DNA of 64,000 nt from JBEVOS01 sp044226655 (GCA_044226655.1 JBGAGO010000004.1:186001-250000), one strand, 5' to 3'. Counted from the first letter of the stretch, positions 16,381 to 26,081 are shown. Notes: generated by a model not told the origin, from the sequence alone. Numbers and translations: made by a program.

Positions 16381-17748
16381 TTAGCGAACGGTGCTGGAAG
16401 CCGTGCTGAGCGTCGTCGCGCGGGCCACCGCAACGCCGGTTTCGTGGGCGCGCGCCTCCCGCAGCGTGTCGATGCGCACGCGTTCGGCCTCGAACAGATC
16501 GCGTTCATGGCCGGTGAGGTTGCGTCCCGTCGCGACCCGCAAGCCCATCGGGTTGATCTGGTTGCCGCGCAAGATCACCTCATAGTGAAGGTGCGGGCCG
16601 GTCGAACGGCCGGTCGTGCCGACATAGCCGATGATCTGTCCCTGCCGCACGGAGGCGCCCGTCCTGATGCCCGGGCCGAAGCGCGACATGTGCGCGTAGG
16701 CGGTCTCATAGCCATTGGCGTGGCGGATGCGCACGTAATTGCCATAGGAGCTGAACGGCCCCGCCCGCTCGATCACGCCGTCGCCCGCCGCCATGATCGG
16801 CGTGCCGACCGGCGCGCCGAAATCGGTGCCGCGGTGCATGCGCGAATAACCCAGGATCGGATGCAGGCGCATGCCGAAGCCGGATGACAAATGGGCGCCG
16901 TTGATCGGCGTCTTCATCAGGAATTTGCGCGCGCTGCGGCCGTCTGAATCGTACCAATCCGCGCGCGTTTCGCCGGGCGGCTGGAAGCGATAGAAATGGC
17001 GCGCGCCGGCGCGGCTTTCGAGCGAGATGAACAACAGATCGCCGGTGCGGACCGTGTTGCCTTCATCGTCATAGAAGCGCTCGAACACGAGTTCGAACTT
17101 ATCGCCTGGGCGCACATCGCGCTGGAAGTCGACGTCGTACGAAAACGCATCCGCCAGCGCGCTGATCTCACGATCGGTGGCCCCGAGGCGCAGCGCGCTT
17201 GCATAAAGGCTGCCCTCGACGGGGGCCGCAATGCGCGCGATTTCATAGGTCACCGGCATCATCACCTGGCGGGCCTGGAACTCACCGTCGCGCACCCGGT
17301 TGGCCGTTACGGAGACGCCCGGCTCAGCGCGGAAGGCGATGCCCGACAGGCGCTCTTCCGTATCGCCGGCGAACACCAGATTGATCGCCTGACCCGTGCG
17401 CAGCGCACGCGGATTGAACACGTCGGACATGGATTGGATGGCGCGCTGCGCGTCCATCGGGCTCGCGCCCGCGCGCATCAGCAAAGCGGCGAAGGTTTCG
17501 CCGCGGCCCACCGTCAGCTCGCAGGCGCGCTGGGCGCGATTGGCTTCGGTGAAAGCGAGTTCTTCGGCGGCGCGCGCGGCGGCGTCGCGCTGCGCGCTCA
17601 CGCTGGCGCCGGTGGTGTCGAAGGCATCGCCGAGCAGGCCTTCCGAGCCGGCGAACGCCATCCCGGCGCCCGCGGCGGCGCACAGAGCTGTCGCGGCCAG
17701 CACGGCTTTCCAGGCGCGCCCGAACTCGGCGACGACACGTCCCATCAT
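16381..17748 (-). CDS. M23-family peptidoglycan endopeptidase
   Basis: A 455-residue exported protein. The start is set at ATG 17748, where AAGGGGA lies about 9 nt upstream; an Arg-rich in-frame extension to 17892 is rejected. An N-terminal hydrophobic segment (WKAVLAATALCAAAGAGMAF) is a signal or anchor. A region with ELTVGRGETFAALLMRAG resembles LysM-like or OapA-type modules. The C-terminal LytM domain has HRGTDFGAP, the metal ligands H and D, and GPHLHYEVIL. These enzymes cut cross-links in the cell wall (MepM-type) during growth or division. It is divergent from hldE across a 264-bp promoter region. Confidence 0.93.
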   Translation of the reverse strand: MMGRVVAEFGRAWKAVLAATALCAAAGAGMAFAGSEGLLGDAFDTTGASVSAQRDAAARAAEELAFTEANRAQRACELTVGRGETFAALLMRAGASPMDAQRAIQSMSDVFNPRALRTGQAINLVFAGDTEERLSGIAFRAEPGVSVTANRVRDGEFQARQVMMPVTYEIARIAAPVEGSLYASALRLGATDREISALADAFSYDVDFQRDVRPGDKFELVFERFYDDEGNTVRTGDLLFISLESRAGARHFYRFQPPGETRADWYDSDGRSARKFLMKTPINGAHLSSGFGMRLHPILGYSRMHRGTDFGAPVGTPIMAAGDGVIERAGPFSSYGNYVRIRHANGYETAYAHMSRFGPGIRTGASVRQGQIIGYVGTTGRSTGPHLHYEVILRGNQINPMGLRVATGRNLTGHERDLFEAERVRIDTLREARAHETGVAVARATTLSTASSTVR

Positions 17749-18012
17749 GCTCGATCGTCCCCTTCTAGGACCGGCTGTGCGCGGGCTGCGCCTGCCGTAG
17801 CGGCCGCCGCCGCGGATCTTGCGCGAATCCCCAGCAATTCGCGCGCCAGTTGAAAAACGCCAGCCGCATAGGGACGGGCCAGGACCGGGCAAGTCAAGCG
17901 CACTCGGCCTTAAGGCGGCGTGTGAGGACGTGGTTACCCACCGGTTGCTATCCTTTGAAGCGGCAGGCGTTTTGCAGGCGCCCTAGACCTGACAGATAGG
18001 CGCAGAGACGCT

Positions 18013-19503
18013 ATGCCCAAGCCGAAAATGGCAGCCCAGCCCTCCCAATCGCCGCTTACGGACCGTTTTCGTGGCGCGCGCGTCGCCGTGATCGGCGATG
18101 TGATGCTGGACACCCACATCGTCGGAAAGGTCAGCCGGATCTCGGACGAGGCGCCGGTGCCCGTCTTGCTGGTTCAGTCCGAGCGGCGGGCGCTGGGCGG
18201 GGCGGCCAATGTGGCCGCCAATATCGCCGCCCTGGGCGGGCGGGCCCTGCTGGTGGGCATGGTGGGCAATGATCAGGCGGGCGGCCGGCTGGTCGAAGCG
18301 CTGCAGGCCGAAAAGGGCATCGAGCCCCGCTTGGTCAGCGTCCAGAACCGGCCGACCATCACCAAGACGCGCTACCTAAGCGGCCAGCACCAGCTGATCC
18401 GCGTCGATTATGAACTCGTGGCGCAGCCCCCCGCGGCCGCGCAGGAGGCCCTCCTCGAAGAGATCGAGGACGTGGTCGCCACCAGCGATCTCGTCGTGCT
18501 CTCCGACTACGGCAAGGGCGTGCTGAGCGATGACGTGCTCGCCGCCATCTTCGCGCTCGCCGCCAAGAGCGGACGCAAGACCATCGTCGATCCCAAGCGG
18601 ATGAATTTCTCGGATTATCGCGGCGCCAGCTACATCACGCCCAACCGCAAGGAATTGGCCAACGCCACCGGCCTGCCGTGCGAGTCCGACGAGGAAGCCG
18701 CCAGCGCCGCCGCCGCCGCCATGGCGGCGAGCGGAGCCGCGATCCTGCTGACGCGCTCGGAAAAAGGCATGGCCCTGTTTCGCGCGGACAAGCCGCCTGT
18801 GATGCTGCCCGCCGAAGCGCGCGAAGTGTTCGACGTCTCCGGCGCGGGCGATACGGTGGTCGCCAGCCTCGCGCTCGGCCTCGCCTCCGGCCTCAGCCCG
18901 GAACAATCCATGCGCGTCGCCAACGCGGCCGCGGCCGTCGTCGTCGCAAAGATCGGCACGGCGGTCGTGTCTCCCGCCGAACTCGCCGTGGCGATGCGCG
19001 CGCAGGGCCGCGGCCCTGGCCCCACTCTTCCGGCGCAAGAGCCCGTCACGCCGATCGACCGCGCGCTGCAGCAGCGCGACAAATGGCGGGCGGAAGGCTT
19101 GGTCGTCGGCTTCGCCAATGGCTGCTTTGATCTGCTGCACGCCGGCCATGTCTCGCTGATCGCGCAAGCCGCGCAGGCCTGCGACCGTCTCATCGTCGCG
19201 CTCAATTCCGATAGCTCCACGCGTCGTCTCAAAGGGCCGACGCGGCCCGTCCAGCCGCTGGACTCGCGCGCCGCCGTGATGATGGGGCTGAAGGGCGTGG
19301 AGATGGTGGTGGCGTTCGAAGAAGATACGCCGCTCGAACTCATCCGCGCTTTGGCGCCGGATGTTTTGGTTAAGGGCGCGGACTACAAAGAGGATGAAGT
19401 GGTCGGCGCCGACCTTGTGAAGGCGTGGGGCGGGCGCATCGTGCTGGCCGATCTCACCGCCGGCCAATCCACCACGGCGCTTGTGCAGAAAGCCAAGGGC
19501 TAA
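18013..19503 (+). CDS. hldE: Bifunctional heptose-7-phosphate kinase / heptose-1-phosphate adenylyltransferase
   Basis: A 496-residue fusion. The N-terminal PfkB-type kinase (about 20-330) shows ALGGAANVAANIAALGG and the catalytic DVSGAGDTVVASL. The C-terminal nucleotidyltransferase (about 365-496) shows GFANGCFDLLHAGHVSLI, with the HxGH motif, and LVKGADYKEDEVVG. It makes ADP-heptose for the lipopolysaccharide inner core. The E. coli enzyme has the same domain order and a similar length (477 residues), so the gene looks complete. It begins a plus-strand run with nadE 42 bp downstream. Confidence 0.97.
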   Translation: MPKPKMAAQPSQSPLTDRFRGARVAVIGDVMLDTHIVGKVSRISDEAPVPVLLVQSERRALGGAANVAANIAALGGRALLVGMVGNDQAGGRLVEALQAEKGIEPRLVSVQNRPTITKTRYLSGQHQLIRVDYELVAQPPAAAQEALLEEIEDVVATSDLVVLSDYGKGVLSDDVLAAIFALAAKSGRKTIVDPKRMNFSDYRGASYITPNRKELANATGLPCESDEEAASAAAAAMAASGAAILLTRSEKGMALFRADKPPVMLPAEAREVFDVSGAGDTVVASLALGLASGLSPEQSMRVANAAAAVVVAKIGTAVVSPAELAVAMRAQGRGPGPTLPAQEPVTPIDRALQQRDKWRAEGLVVGFANGCFDLLHAGHVSLIAQAAQACDRLIVALNSDSSTRRLKGPTRPVQPLDSRAAVMMGLKGVEMVVAFEEDTPLELIRALAPDVLVKGADYKEDEVVGADLVKAWGGRIVLADLTAGQSTTALVQKAKG

Positions 19504-19545
19504 GCACTTATAGTCAAATTGAGCATTATGGGGTAAGCTTGAGCT

Positions 19546-21594
19546 ATGGCCGCCCGCTTGCCGTTCGAGTCACTTTACGCGCACGGCTTCGTGCGCCTGG
19601 CCGCGATCGCGCCGCGCGTGTCGCCGGCCGATCCCGCGCGCAATGGCGCGGAGATTTCGCGCTTCCTGCGCGAGGCGGATGCGGCCAAGGCCGCGCTGCT
19701 GCTGACGCCGGAACTCTCGCTCACCGGCTACGCGATCGACGATCTCCTGCTGCAGGATGCGCTGCTCGACGCCGTCGAAGATGAGCTGGCGCGATTGAAG
19801 CGCGACAGCGAGAAGCTGTTTCCGATCCTTGTCGTCGGCGCGCCGCTGCGCGTGGACGGCGCGCTCTACAATTGCGCCATCGTGATCCGGCGCGGGCGCG
19901 TACTGGGCGTGGCGCCCAAGAGCTTTCTGCCGAACTACCGCGAATTCTACGAGAAGCGCCATTTCGCCAGCGCCGCCGATGCGCCGATGCGCGAGATCGA
20001 CCTTCTGGGCGAGCGCGTCCCCTTCGGCGCCGACATCCTGTTCAGCGCAGACGACGCGCGCGATATCACCTTCCACGTCGAGATCTGCGAAGATTTCTGG
20101 GCGCCGCAGCCGCCTTCGACCTTGGCCGCGCTCGCGGGCGCGACCTTGCTGCTCAACATGTCCGGCTCGCCGATCACGATCGGCAAGGCAGAAGACCGCG
20201 CCATTCTCTGCGATGCGCAATCGCGGCGCTGCGCGGCGGCCTATGTGTTCGCGGCCGCGGGCGTGGGCGAAAGCACCACCGATCTCGCCTGGGATGGCCA
20301 GGTCATCGCGTATGAGATGGGCGACAAGATCGCCGAAGCCGCGCGCTTCACGCGCGATCCGACGCTCACTTTGATCGATGTCGATCTCGAGCGCGTGCAG
20401 CAGGAACGCCGCCGTGTCTCGAATTTCCGCGATTCCGTCGCGCGTGCGCGCGACGCGCTGAAGGCGTTTCGCCACGTCTCCTTCGCGCTCGACGCGCCGG
20501 CCGGCGCGCTGCCGCTGTCGCGCGCCGTGGCGCGTTTTCCGTTCGTGCCGGACGAGCCGGCCAAGCTCGATCAGGATTGCTTCGAAGCCTACAACATCCA
20601 GGTCTCCGGCCTCGCCAAGAGATTGGAGGCGACGGGCGCCAAGCGCGTCGTCATCGGCATTTCCGGGGGCCTCGATTCCACCCATGCGCTGATCGTGACC
20701 GCGCGCGCCTTCGATCTTCTAGGCCTGCCGCGCAAGAACATCGTCGGCGTCACCATGCCTGGCTTTGCGACCAGCGCGCGCACGAAAGAAAGCGCGTGGG
20801 CGTTGATGACGGCGCTGGGCGTGGACGCGCGCGAAATTTCCATCGTGCCGCTGGCGCAGCAAATGCTGGCCGAGATCGGCCACCCCGCGGCGAAAGGCGA
20901 AAAGCTCTACGACGTCACGTTCGAAAATGTGCAGGCCGGCCTGCGCACCGATCTCCTCTTCCGCCTCGCCACGCAGGAGCGCGGCTTCGTGATCGGCACA
21001 GGCGATCTCTCGGAGCTCGCGCTCGGCTGGTGCACCTACGGCGTCGGCGATCACATGTCGCATTACAACGTCAATGGCGGCGCGCCGAAAACACTGATCC
21101 AGCACCTCATCCGCTGGGTGATCGCCGCGGATCTGTTCGACGCGCGCGTCGGCGACACGTTGCAGCGCGTGCTCGACACCGAGATCAGCCCCGAACTCGT
21201 GCCGGGCGATCAGCCGCAGAGCACGCAAGCCGTGATCGGCCCCTATCCGCTGCAGGATTTCAATCTCTATTGCACGGCGCGCTGGGGCTTCCGGCCATCA
21301 AAGACCTTGTTTCTGGCTTGGTCCGCCTGGAGCGGCGCGAAGGGCGATTGGCCGCCGCATATCCCCGACGCCGACCGGCGCGCTTACACCTACGAAGAAA
21401 TCCGCCATTGGCTCGGTGTTTTTCTCACGCGCTTCTTCGCGCAGAGCCAGTATAAGCGCAGCGCCGTGCCCAACAGTCCGAAGATCGTCACCGGCGGCGC
21501 GCTTTCGCCCCGCGGCGATTGGCGCGCGCCCTCAGATGCGAGCGCCGATGTGTGGCTTGCCGAGCTGCGCAAGAACACGCCGGAAAAACTGTAA
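19546..21594 (+). CDS. nadE: Glutamine-dependent NAD+ synthetase
   Basis: A 682-residue two-domain enzyme. The N-terminal nitrilase-type amidase has the triad Glu (LTPELSLTGYA), Lys (VAPKSFLPNYREFY) and Cys (VEICEDFW). The synthetase domain has the P-loop GISGGLDSTHAL. Ammonia released from glutamine is used to convert deamido-NAD to NAD. The length matches the long form described for Mycobacterium and not the short ammonia-dependent E. coli enzyme. It follows hldE with a 42-bp gap. A palindromic repeat lies just after its stop codon. Confidence 0.97.
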   Translation: MAARLPFESLYAHGFVRLAAIAPRVSPADPARNGAEISRFLREADAAKAALLLTPELSLTGYAIDDLLLQDALLDAVEDELARLKRDSEKLFPILVVGAPLRVDGALYNCAIVIRRGRVLGVAPKSFLPNYREFYEKRHFASAADAPMREIDLLGERVPFGADILFSADDARDITFHVEICEDFWAPQPPSTLAALAGATLLLNMSGSPITIGKAEDRAILCDAQSRRCAAAYVFAAAGVGESTTDLAWDGQVIAYEMGDKIAEAARFTRDPTLTLIDVDLERVQQERRRVSNFRDSVARARDALKAFRHVSFALDAPAGALPLSRAVARFPFVPDEPAKLDQDCFEAYNIQVSGLAKRLEATGAKRVVIGISGGLDSTHALIVTARAFDLLGLPRKNIVGVTMPGFATSARTKESAWALMTALGVDAREISIVPLAQQMLAEIGHPAAKGEKLYDVTFENVQAGLRTDLLFRLATQERGFVIGTGDLSELALGWCTYGVGDHMSHYNVNGGAPKTLIQHLIRWVIAADLFDARVGDTLQRVLDTEISPELVPGDQPQSTQAVIGPYPLQDFNLYCTARWGFRPSKTLFLAWSAWSGAKGDWPPHIPDADRRAYTYEEIRHWLGVFLTRFFAQSQYKRSAVPNSPKIVTGGALSPRGDWRAPSDASADVWLAELRKNTPEKL

Positions 21595-21611
21595 CGCACT
21601 CGATCGCGCGA

Positions 21612-21747
21612 ACGCCCTCCCTCCCCTTGATGGGGAGGGTGGCGCGAAGCGCCGGGCGGGGTGGGAGCGCAACAGTTCAGAACGAAGCGCCGCCGCCCCC
21701 TCAGTCGCGCTGCGCGCGACAGCTCCCCCATCAAGGGGGAGCAGGGC
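21612..21747. repeat. REP-like palindromic element after nadE
   Basis: Two GC-rich hairpin arms face each other. The left arm contains CTCCCCTTGATGGGGAG and a second small stem GGCGCGAAGCGCC; the right arm contains TCGCGCTGCGCGCGA and CTCCCCCATCAAGGGGGAG. The outer arms are inverted copies of each other, so the whole can fold as a cruciform. It sits between the convergent nadE and epimerase genes and may serve as a bidirectional transcript end. It resembles the scattered intergenic palindromes of other alphaproteobacteria and differs in sequence from the elements at 44540 and 47641. Confidence 0.7.
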
Positions 21748-21793
21748 GACCCGCATGCGCCGTCGCGCGATGAACGGACTCGATGCGCGCCTC

Positions 21794-22759
21794 TCAAAAC
21801 TCCGGATGCGCTTTGCGCCAGTCCACGAACCGCGCGACGCCTTCGGCCAACGACGTGCTCGGCGCGAACCCGAAGCGCGCCTGCGCCTTTGAAATATCCG
21901 CGAACGTCGTCGTCACCTCGACGGGATTGCGCGGCGCGAACACGCGCTTGGCCGCCATCCCCGTCGCCTGCTCGATCGCCGCGACGAACTCGTTCACGCT
22001 GTAAGGCCGCGCGCTGCCGAGATTGTAGATCTCGTGCGGCGCTTCGCCCGGCGGCGGCTCGTAGAGAATTTTTTCGATCGCCGGCGCGATGTCGCCGATG
22101 AAGGTGAAATCGCGCGCCAATTCGCCGCCGCCATAGAGCGTGATCGGCTCGCCCTTCAGCACCGCATCGGTGAACAGCCAGAGCGCCATATCGGGCCGGC
22201 CCCACGGCCCATAGGCCGTGAAGAAGCGCAGCCCGGTCTGCGGCAGATGGTGCAGGCTGGCGTAGGTCTGGCTCAGCAATTCGCTCGCGCGCTTGGTCGC
22301 CGCGTAAAGCGATGTCGGCGCATCGCAGCGGTCGGTCTCCCGAAACGGTCCGTCATCGCGATCGCCATAGACCGACGACGATGACGCATAGACCACATGC
22401 TTCAAATCGCGCCCGGCGCGGGCATATTCGAGCACGGCCAGATGGCCTTTGACGTTGGCGTGCTCATAGGAGAACGGCGCCTTGAGCGAATGGCGCACGC
22501 CCGCCTGCGCGGCAAGGTGCACGATATGCGTCACGCTTTCCACAGGCGCGGCGGCCGCGAGCGCGCCCTCTTCCGCAATGTCAGCTTTGACGAAACGAAA
22601 CCGGGGATGCGCTTGCAGCTGCGCCAGGCGCGCCTGCTTCAGCGCAGGGCTGTAATAGCTGTTCAGCTCATCGACGCCCACCACATCGGCGCCCGCCGCC
22701 AAAAGGCGCTGCGCGACGTGAAATCCAATGAATCCGGCCGCGCCGGTCAAAAGCAGCAT
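21794..22759 (-). CDS. NAD-dependent nucleotide-sugar epimerase (UDP-glucuronate 4-epimerase-like)
   Basis: A 321-residue extended SDR. The NAD-binding motif is at the start (MLLLTGAAGFIGFHVAQRLL), the active-site Ser/Thr is in VVYASSSSVYGD, and the YxxxK pair is in LYAATKRASEL. The sequence TAYGPWGRPDMALWLF matches UDP-glucuronate epimerases. It would make UDP-galacturonate, a precursor for lipopolysaccharide or capsule. It is convergent with nadE and divergent from cysQ, and it is the only nucleotide-sugar enzyme in the window that could feed the exopolysaccharide locus. The sugar specificity is inferred. Confidence 0.88.
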   Translation of the reverse strand: MLLLTGAAGFIGFHVAQRLLAAGADVVGVDELNSYYSPALKQARLAQLQAHPRFRFVKADIAEEGALAAAAPVESVTHIVHLAAQAGVRHSLKAPFSYEHANVKGHLAVLEYARAGRDLKHVVYASSSSVYGDRDDGPFRETDRCDAPTSLYAATKRASELLSQTYASLHHLPQTGLRFFTAYGPWGRPDMALWLFTDAVLKGEPITLYGGGELARDFTFIGDIAPAIEKILYEPPPGEAPHEIYNLGSARPYSVNEFVAAIEQATGMAAKRVFAPRNPVEVTTTFADISKAQARFGFAPSTSLAEGVARFVDWRKAHPEF

Positions 22760-22852
22760 GTCGGCCCAATCCGTGCGCGCAAGCTAGCCAGCGAAGGCGC
22801 CAAGTCAATTGCACGCGGTTGACGCTTCCCGTCACAGCGGCTTGATGGCGCC

Positions 22853-23677
22853 ATGTCCCAACGCCCCGCCCTCGACGACCTCATTCAACTGGCGCTCGAC
22901 GCCGGGCGCGAGGTGATGGCCGTCAAGGATCAGGGCTTCACCGCGCAGGATAAGGCGGACGGCTCACCCGTCACCATCGCCGATCAGCGCGCCGAAGCCG
23001 TGATCGAGGCGGGCCTCGCCAAGCTTGCGCCCGGCGTGCCGATGCTGGGTGAGGAAGCCGTGTCCGATGGACGCATTCCGAGCCTTGGCGCCCGCTTCTT
23101 CTGCGTCGATCCGATCGACGGCACGCGCGATTTCGTCGAAGGCGAAACCGGCGAGTTCACCGTCAACATCGCGCTCATCGAAGACGGCTTGCCGATTATG
23201 GGCGTCGTGCTCGCGCCCGCGACGGGCGCGCTCTATGCGGGCGAACCGGGCCGCGCGCTCAAAGCTGAGGCCGATGCGCGCGCCGCGAAACTGATCACTG
23301 CGCTTACCCCGATCCGGACGCGCCGCGCCGGCGCCTGGCGCGTCATCGCCTCGCGCCGCTCGGGCAAAAATTCGAAGACGGACAAATTCTGCGAAGCGCT
23401 GGGCGGCGAGCGGCTGTCTTCCAGTTCATCGATCAAGTTCTGCCGGCTGGCGGAAGGCGACGCCGACATCTATCCGCGCTTCGGCGATGTGAGCGAATGG
23501 GATGCGGCCGCCGGCCATGCCGTGTTGCGCGCCGCGGGCGGCGGCATCATCACGCTCGCCGGCGCGCCGCTCACCTATGGCAGCGCCGCGACCAAATTTC
23601 TGGTGAGCGGCTTCATCGCCTATTCGGACGAAGCGGCGCTCGCCGCCGCGCGCAAGGCGCTGGCCGAAATCAGCTAG
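22853..23677 (+). CDS. cysQ: 3'(2'),5'-bisphosphate nucleotidase
   Basis: A 274-residue inositol-monophosphatase-fold enzyme. Metal-binding motifs are GEE (MLGEEAVSDG), DPIDGTRDFVEG and the C-terminal WDAAAGHAVLRAAGG. CysQ removes the 3' phosphate from PAP, a by-product of sulfate assimilation, which fits the sulfate uptake genes elsewhere in the window. Length matches the family. Its 3' end overlaps the convergent argE gene by 8 bp. An inositol or other sugar phosphatase is a less likely alternative. Confidence 0.9.
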   Translation: MSQRPALDDLIQLALDAGREVMAVKDQGFTAQDKADGSPVTIADQRAEAVIEAGLAKLAPGVPMLGEEAVSDGRIPSLGARFFCVDPIDGTRDFVEGETGEFTVNIALIEDGLPIMGVVLAPATGALYAGEPGRALKAEADARAAKLITALTPIRTRRAGAWRVIASRRSGKNSKTDKFCEALGGERLSSSSSIKFCRLAEGDADIYPRFGDVSEWDAAAGHAVLRAAGGGIITLAGAPLTYGSAATKFLVSGFIAYSDEAALAAARKALAEIS

Positions 23678-24815
23678 AGAGCCGTGCGATCAGGCGCTGC
23701 ATGAAGCGGGCGCCTTCGTCGATCTGGCTCAGCTCGATCCATTCGTTCGGCTGATGCGCCTGCAGGATCGAGCCCGGTCCGCAGATCACGACCGGCAAGC
23801 CCGCCTGCTGGAAGAGGCCCGCTTCCGCCGCATAGGCCGCAACTTCTTTGCCATTGTCGCCCGTCAGCGCGCGCGCCAACGCCTCGGCCTCGCTCGTCCA
23901 TTCCGGCGCGAAGGCGGGCGTGTTCGACCGGCGGGTGACCACCACGCCCGTTTCCGGCGCACGCGCTTTCATCTCGCCATCGAGCGCGCGCGCCGCATCC
24001 ATGAAGCGCGACGCATAGATTTCCGGATCGACGCCCGGCGGGCAGCGCAAATCCCAGATGAACTCGCAGCGCCCCGCGAGAATGTTCGACGCGGTGCCGC
24101 CGTTCACTTGACCGATCGTCATTGACGGGCCTGGCGGTTCGAAAATCGGATCATGGCTTTGCGCATGCGCTTCATCGGCCATGTCCTGCACCAGCCGCAT
24201 CAGCTTCAGCGCTTCCATCACCGCGGAAACGCCCTGCCCGGTCTGGCTCGAATGCGCTTCTTTGCCCGTCACCTCGACGCGGAACACCGAGATGCCCTTG
24301 TGGCCGGACACCACGCGCATCAGCGTCGGCTCGCCCACGACCACGGCGGCCGGCTTCGGCAGCGCGGCGAATTGCGCGATCATGCGCGGCGCGCCGAGGC
24401 AGCCGACCTCTTCATCATAAGAAAACGCGAGCCAGATCGGCTTCTTGAGATTGGCCGCGCGCGCGTCATCGACGTAGGCCAGCGCGAGCGCGAGAAACGC
24501 CTTCATGTCCGCGACGCCGCGCCCATAAAGCTTGCCGCCGGCTTCGGTCACCACGAACGGATCGGTGCGCCAATCCTGGCCATCGACCGGCACGACATCG
24601 GTATGGCCCGAGAGCACGATGCCGCCCTCCGCCTCCGGCCCGATGCGCGCGAGCAGATTGGCTTTGGCGCCGTCATCGCTGGCGACGCGCTGCGATGAAA
24701 TTCCGCGCGCGTTCAGGAATGCTTCGACCCATTCGATCAGTGCGAGATTGGAATTGCGCGACGTCGTATCGAACGCCACCAGCGTCGAGAGGATGTCGCG
24801 CGCCGCCCCGCTCAT
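23670..24815 (-). CDS. argE: Acetylornithine deacetylase
   Basis: A 381-residue M20 metallopeptidase. Metal and catalytic motifs are LSGHTDVVPVDGQDWR, YGRGVADMKAF, YDEEVGCLGAP (Glu pair) and a late CGPGSILQAHQPNEW with the last metal histidine. It removes acetate from N-acetylornithine in arginine synthesis. The motif ILAGRCEFIWDLRCPPG belongs to the dimerisation lid. Its start overlaps the stop of the FKBP gene (ATGA). A related M20 deacylase cannot be excluded, but ArgE fits best by length and motif set. Confidence 0.9.
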   Translation of the reverse strand: MSGAARDILSTLVAFDTTSRNSNLALIEWVEAFLNARGISSQRVASDDGAKANLLARIGPEAEGGIVLSGHTDVVPVDGQDWRTDPFVVTEAGGKLYGRGVADMKAFLALALAYVDDARAANLKKPIWLAFSYDEEVGCLGAPRMIAQFAALPKPAAVVVGEPTLMRVVSGHKGISVFRVEVTGKEAHSSQTGQGVSAVMEALKLMRLVQDMADEAHAQSHDPIFEPPGPSMTIGQVNGGTASNILAGRCEFIWDLRCPPGVDPEIYASRFMDAARALDGEMKARAPETGVVVTRRSNTPAFAPEWTSEAEALARALTGDNGKEVAAYAAEAGLFQQAGLPVVICGPGSILQAHQPNEWIELSQIDEGARFMQRLIARLSS

Positions 24816-25360
24816 CCGCGCGGCGCCTCGACGAGATGGCCATTGCCTGGATCGAAGGCGAGCAGACGAATCCGGAAAATGAGCGGCGAATTGCCGGGGA
24901 TCGTCGGCGGGCTGCCCTGCGGGCCGTAGCCGAGTTCAGGCGGAATATAGGCCGTGATCTCATCGCCGGGCCGCATCAGCGTCACCGCCTCGCCGAAACC
25001 GGGCACGACCTCGCGCACGCCGAAGCGCACGGGCTGGCCATTGCGGAACGAGGAATCGAACACCTCGCCGTTCGGCAGCTTGCCTTCGTAATGCACGAGC
25101 ACGGTCGCCGCCGCCGTCGGCCGCGGCAGGCGCGCATTCGAAGAATGCGTGTTGAATTCATAGGCGAGGCCCGAGGGCAGCGCCGTCACGCCCGGACGCG
25201 CGCGCACCTCCTGCATGAACGCGGCGGCGGCCGTCGCATTGGCCTGCGACGCCGCTTCATCTTCCGCCTCGCGGCGCTGGATTTGCTGCATCACGCTTTC
25301 GGTCTGCCCGCAGCTCATCAGCGCGAGCGCGGCGAACGCCAGAATCAATCTTCGCATCAT
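24812..25360 (-). CDS. FKBP-type peptidyl-prolyl isomerase lipoprotein
   Basis: A 182-residue protein. ATG 25360 is chosen because it gives a lipoprotein signal, MMRRLILAFAALALMSCG, with the lipid cysteine after LMS; the long in-frame extension is GST-gene shadow. A helical linker precedes the FKBP domain (TVLVHYEGKLPNGEVFDSSF, VPGFGEAVTLMRPGDE, YIPPELGYGP). It should act as a proline isomerase or chaperone for envelope proteins, anchored in a membrane. The start lies 1 bp past the GST stop and its stop overlaps argE, so GST, FKBP and argE form one transcript. Confidence 0.9.
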   Translation of the reverse strand: MMRRLILAFAALALMSCGQTESVMQQIQRREAEDEAASQANATAAAAFMQEVRARPGVTALPSGLAYEFNTHSSNARLPRPTAAATVLVHYEGKLPNGEVFDSSFRNGQPVRFGVREVVPGFGEAVTLMRPGDEITAYIPPELGYGPQGSPPTIPGNSPLIFRIRLLAFDPGNGHLVEAPRG

Positions 25361-25361
25361 G

Positions 25362-26024
25362 TCAAATCTCATCGATGTCGGCTTGCGCCCAGGGCTCGGC
25401 CTTCGCGGCCTCGTCCCATGCGCGATAGGCGGGATCCGCAAACAGCGTGTTCGCGTAGGATTGGCAGAGCGGCGAGAGCGGCAGCGCGTAGGTGCGGAAG
25501 CGCGAGGCCAGCGGCGCATAGAACGCATCGGCGATCGTGCGCATGCCGAACAGATAGGGCCCGTCGCTCGCATATTTCTGGCGCAGCATGATCCAGAGTT
25601 CTTCGATGCGCGCGATATCCATCTGAGCTTCATGGCTCAACGCGGGCGCGGTCTTGGAGCGGCGGCGCAAATTCATCGGCGCTTCGCGGCGCAGGCCGGC
25701 GAACCCTGCGTGCATTTCCGCGGCCGCCGAACGGGCCAGCGCCCGCGCCTGCGCATCTTCCGGCCACAGCGACGGCGCTTGCTCGGCCGCCCATTCGCAA
25801 ATCGCCAGACTGTCCCAGATGACCACGCCGCCGCCGAGATCGAGCGCGGGCACCCGCCCGCTTGGGCTCGCCGCCAGAATGTCGGGCATTTGCGATTTCC
25901 CGTAGCCGCGCATGCCGAGCGGCAGAACGCGCTCCTCGAACGCAACACCGCCCCAAGTCAGCGCCAACCAGGGGCGCATCGACCAGGACGAGTAATTCTT
26001 GTTGCCGATGGAGAGCACAGGCAT
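25362..26024 (-). CDS. Glutathione S-transferase family protein
   Basis: A 220-residue protein from ATG 26024. The thioredoxin-like N-terminal domain starts MPVLSIGNKNYSSWSMRPWL, where one of the paired serines is the likely catalytic residue, and continues with SGRVPALDLGGGVVIWDSLA (the cis-Pro and the Ser that bind glutathione). The helical C-terminal domain follows to residue 220. The NKNYSSWSMRPW start is typical of a bacterial GST subgroup of unknown substrate. An N-terminal extension to 26279 reads as shadow of the neighbouring gene and was dropped. It probably shares a transcript with the FKBP gene. Confidence 0.92.
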   Translation of the reverse strand: MPVLSIGNKNYSSWSMRPWLALTWGGVAFEERVLPLGMRGYGKSQMPDILAASPSGRVPALDLGGGVVIWDSLAICEWAAEQAPSLWPEDAQARALARSAAAEMHAGFAGLRREAPMNLRRRSKTAPALSHEAQMDIARIEELWIMLRQKYASDGPYLFGMRTIADAFYAPLASRFRTYALPLSPLCQSYANTLFADPAYRAWDEAAKAEPWAQADIDEI

Positions 26025-26081
26025 GGCCGCACTTGCCGCGAGATCGCCCGTCAAATCAAGGCGGCCAAGCGCCCCAAACGC

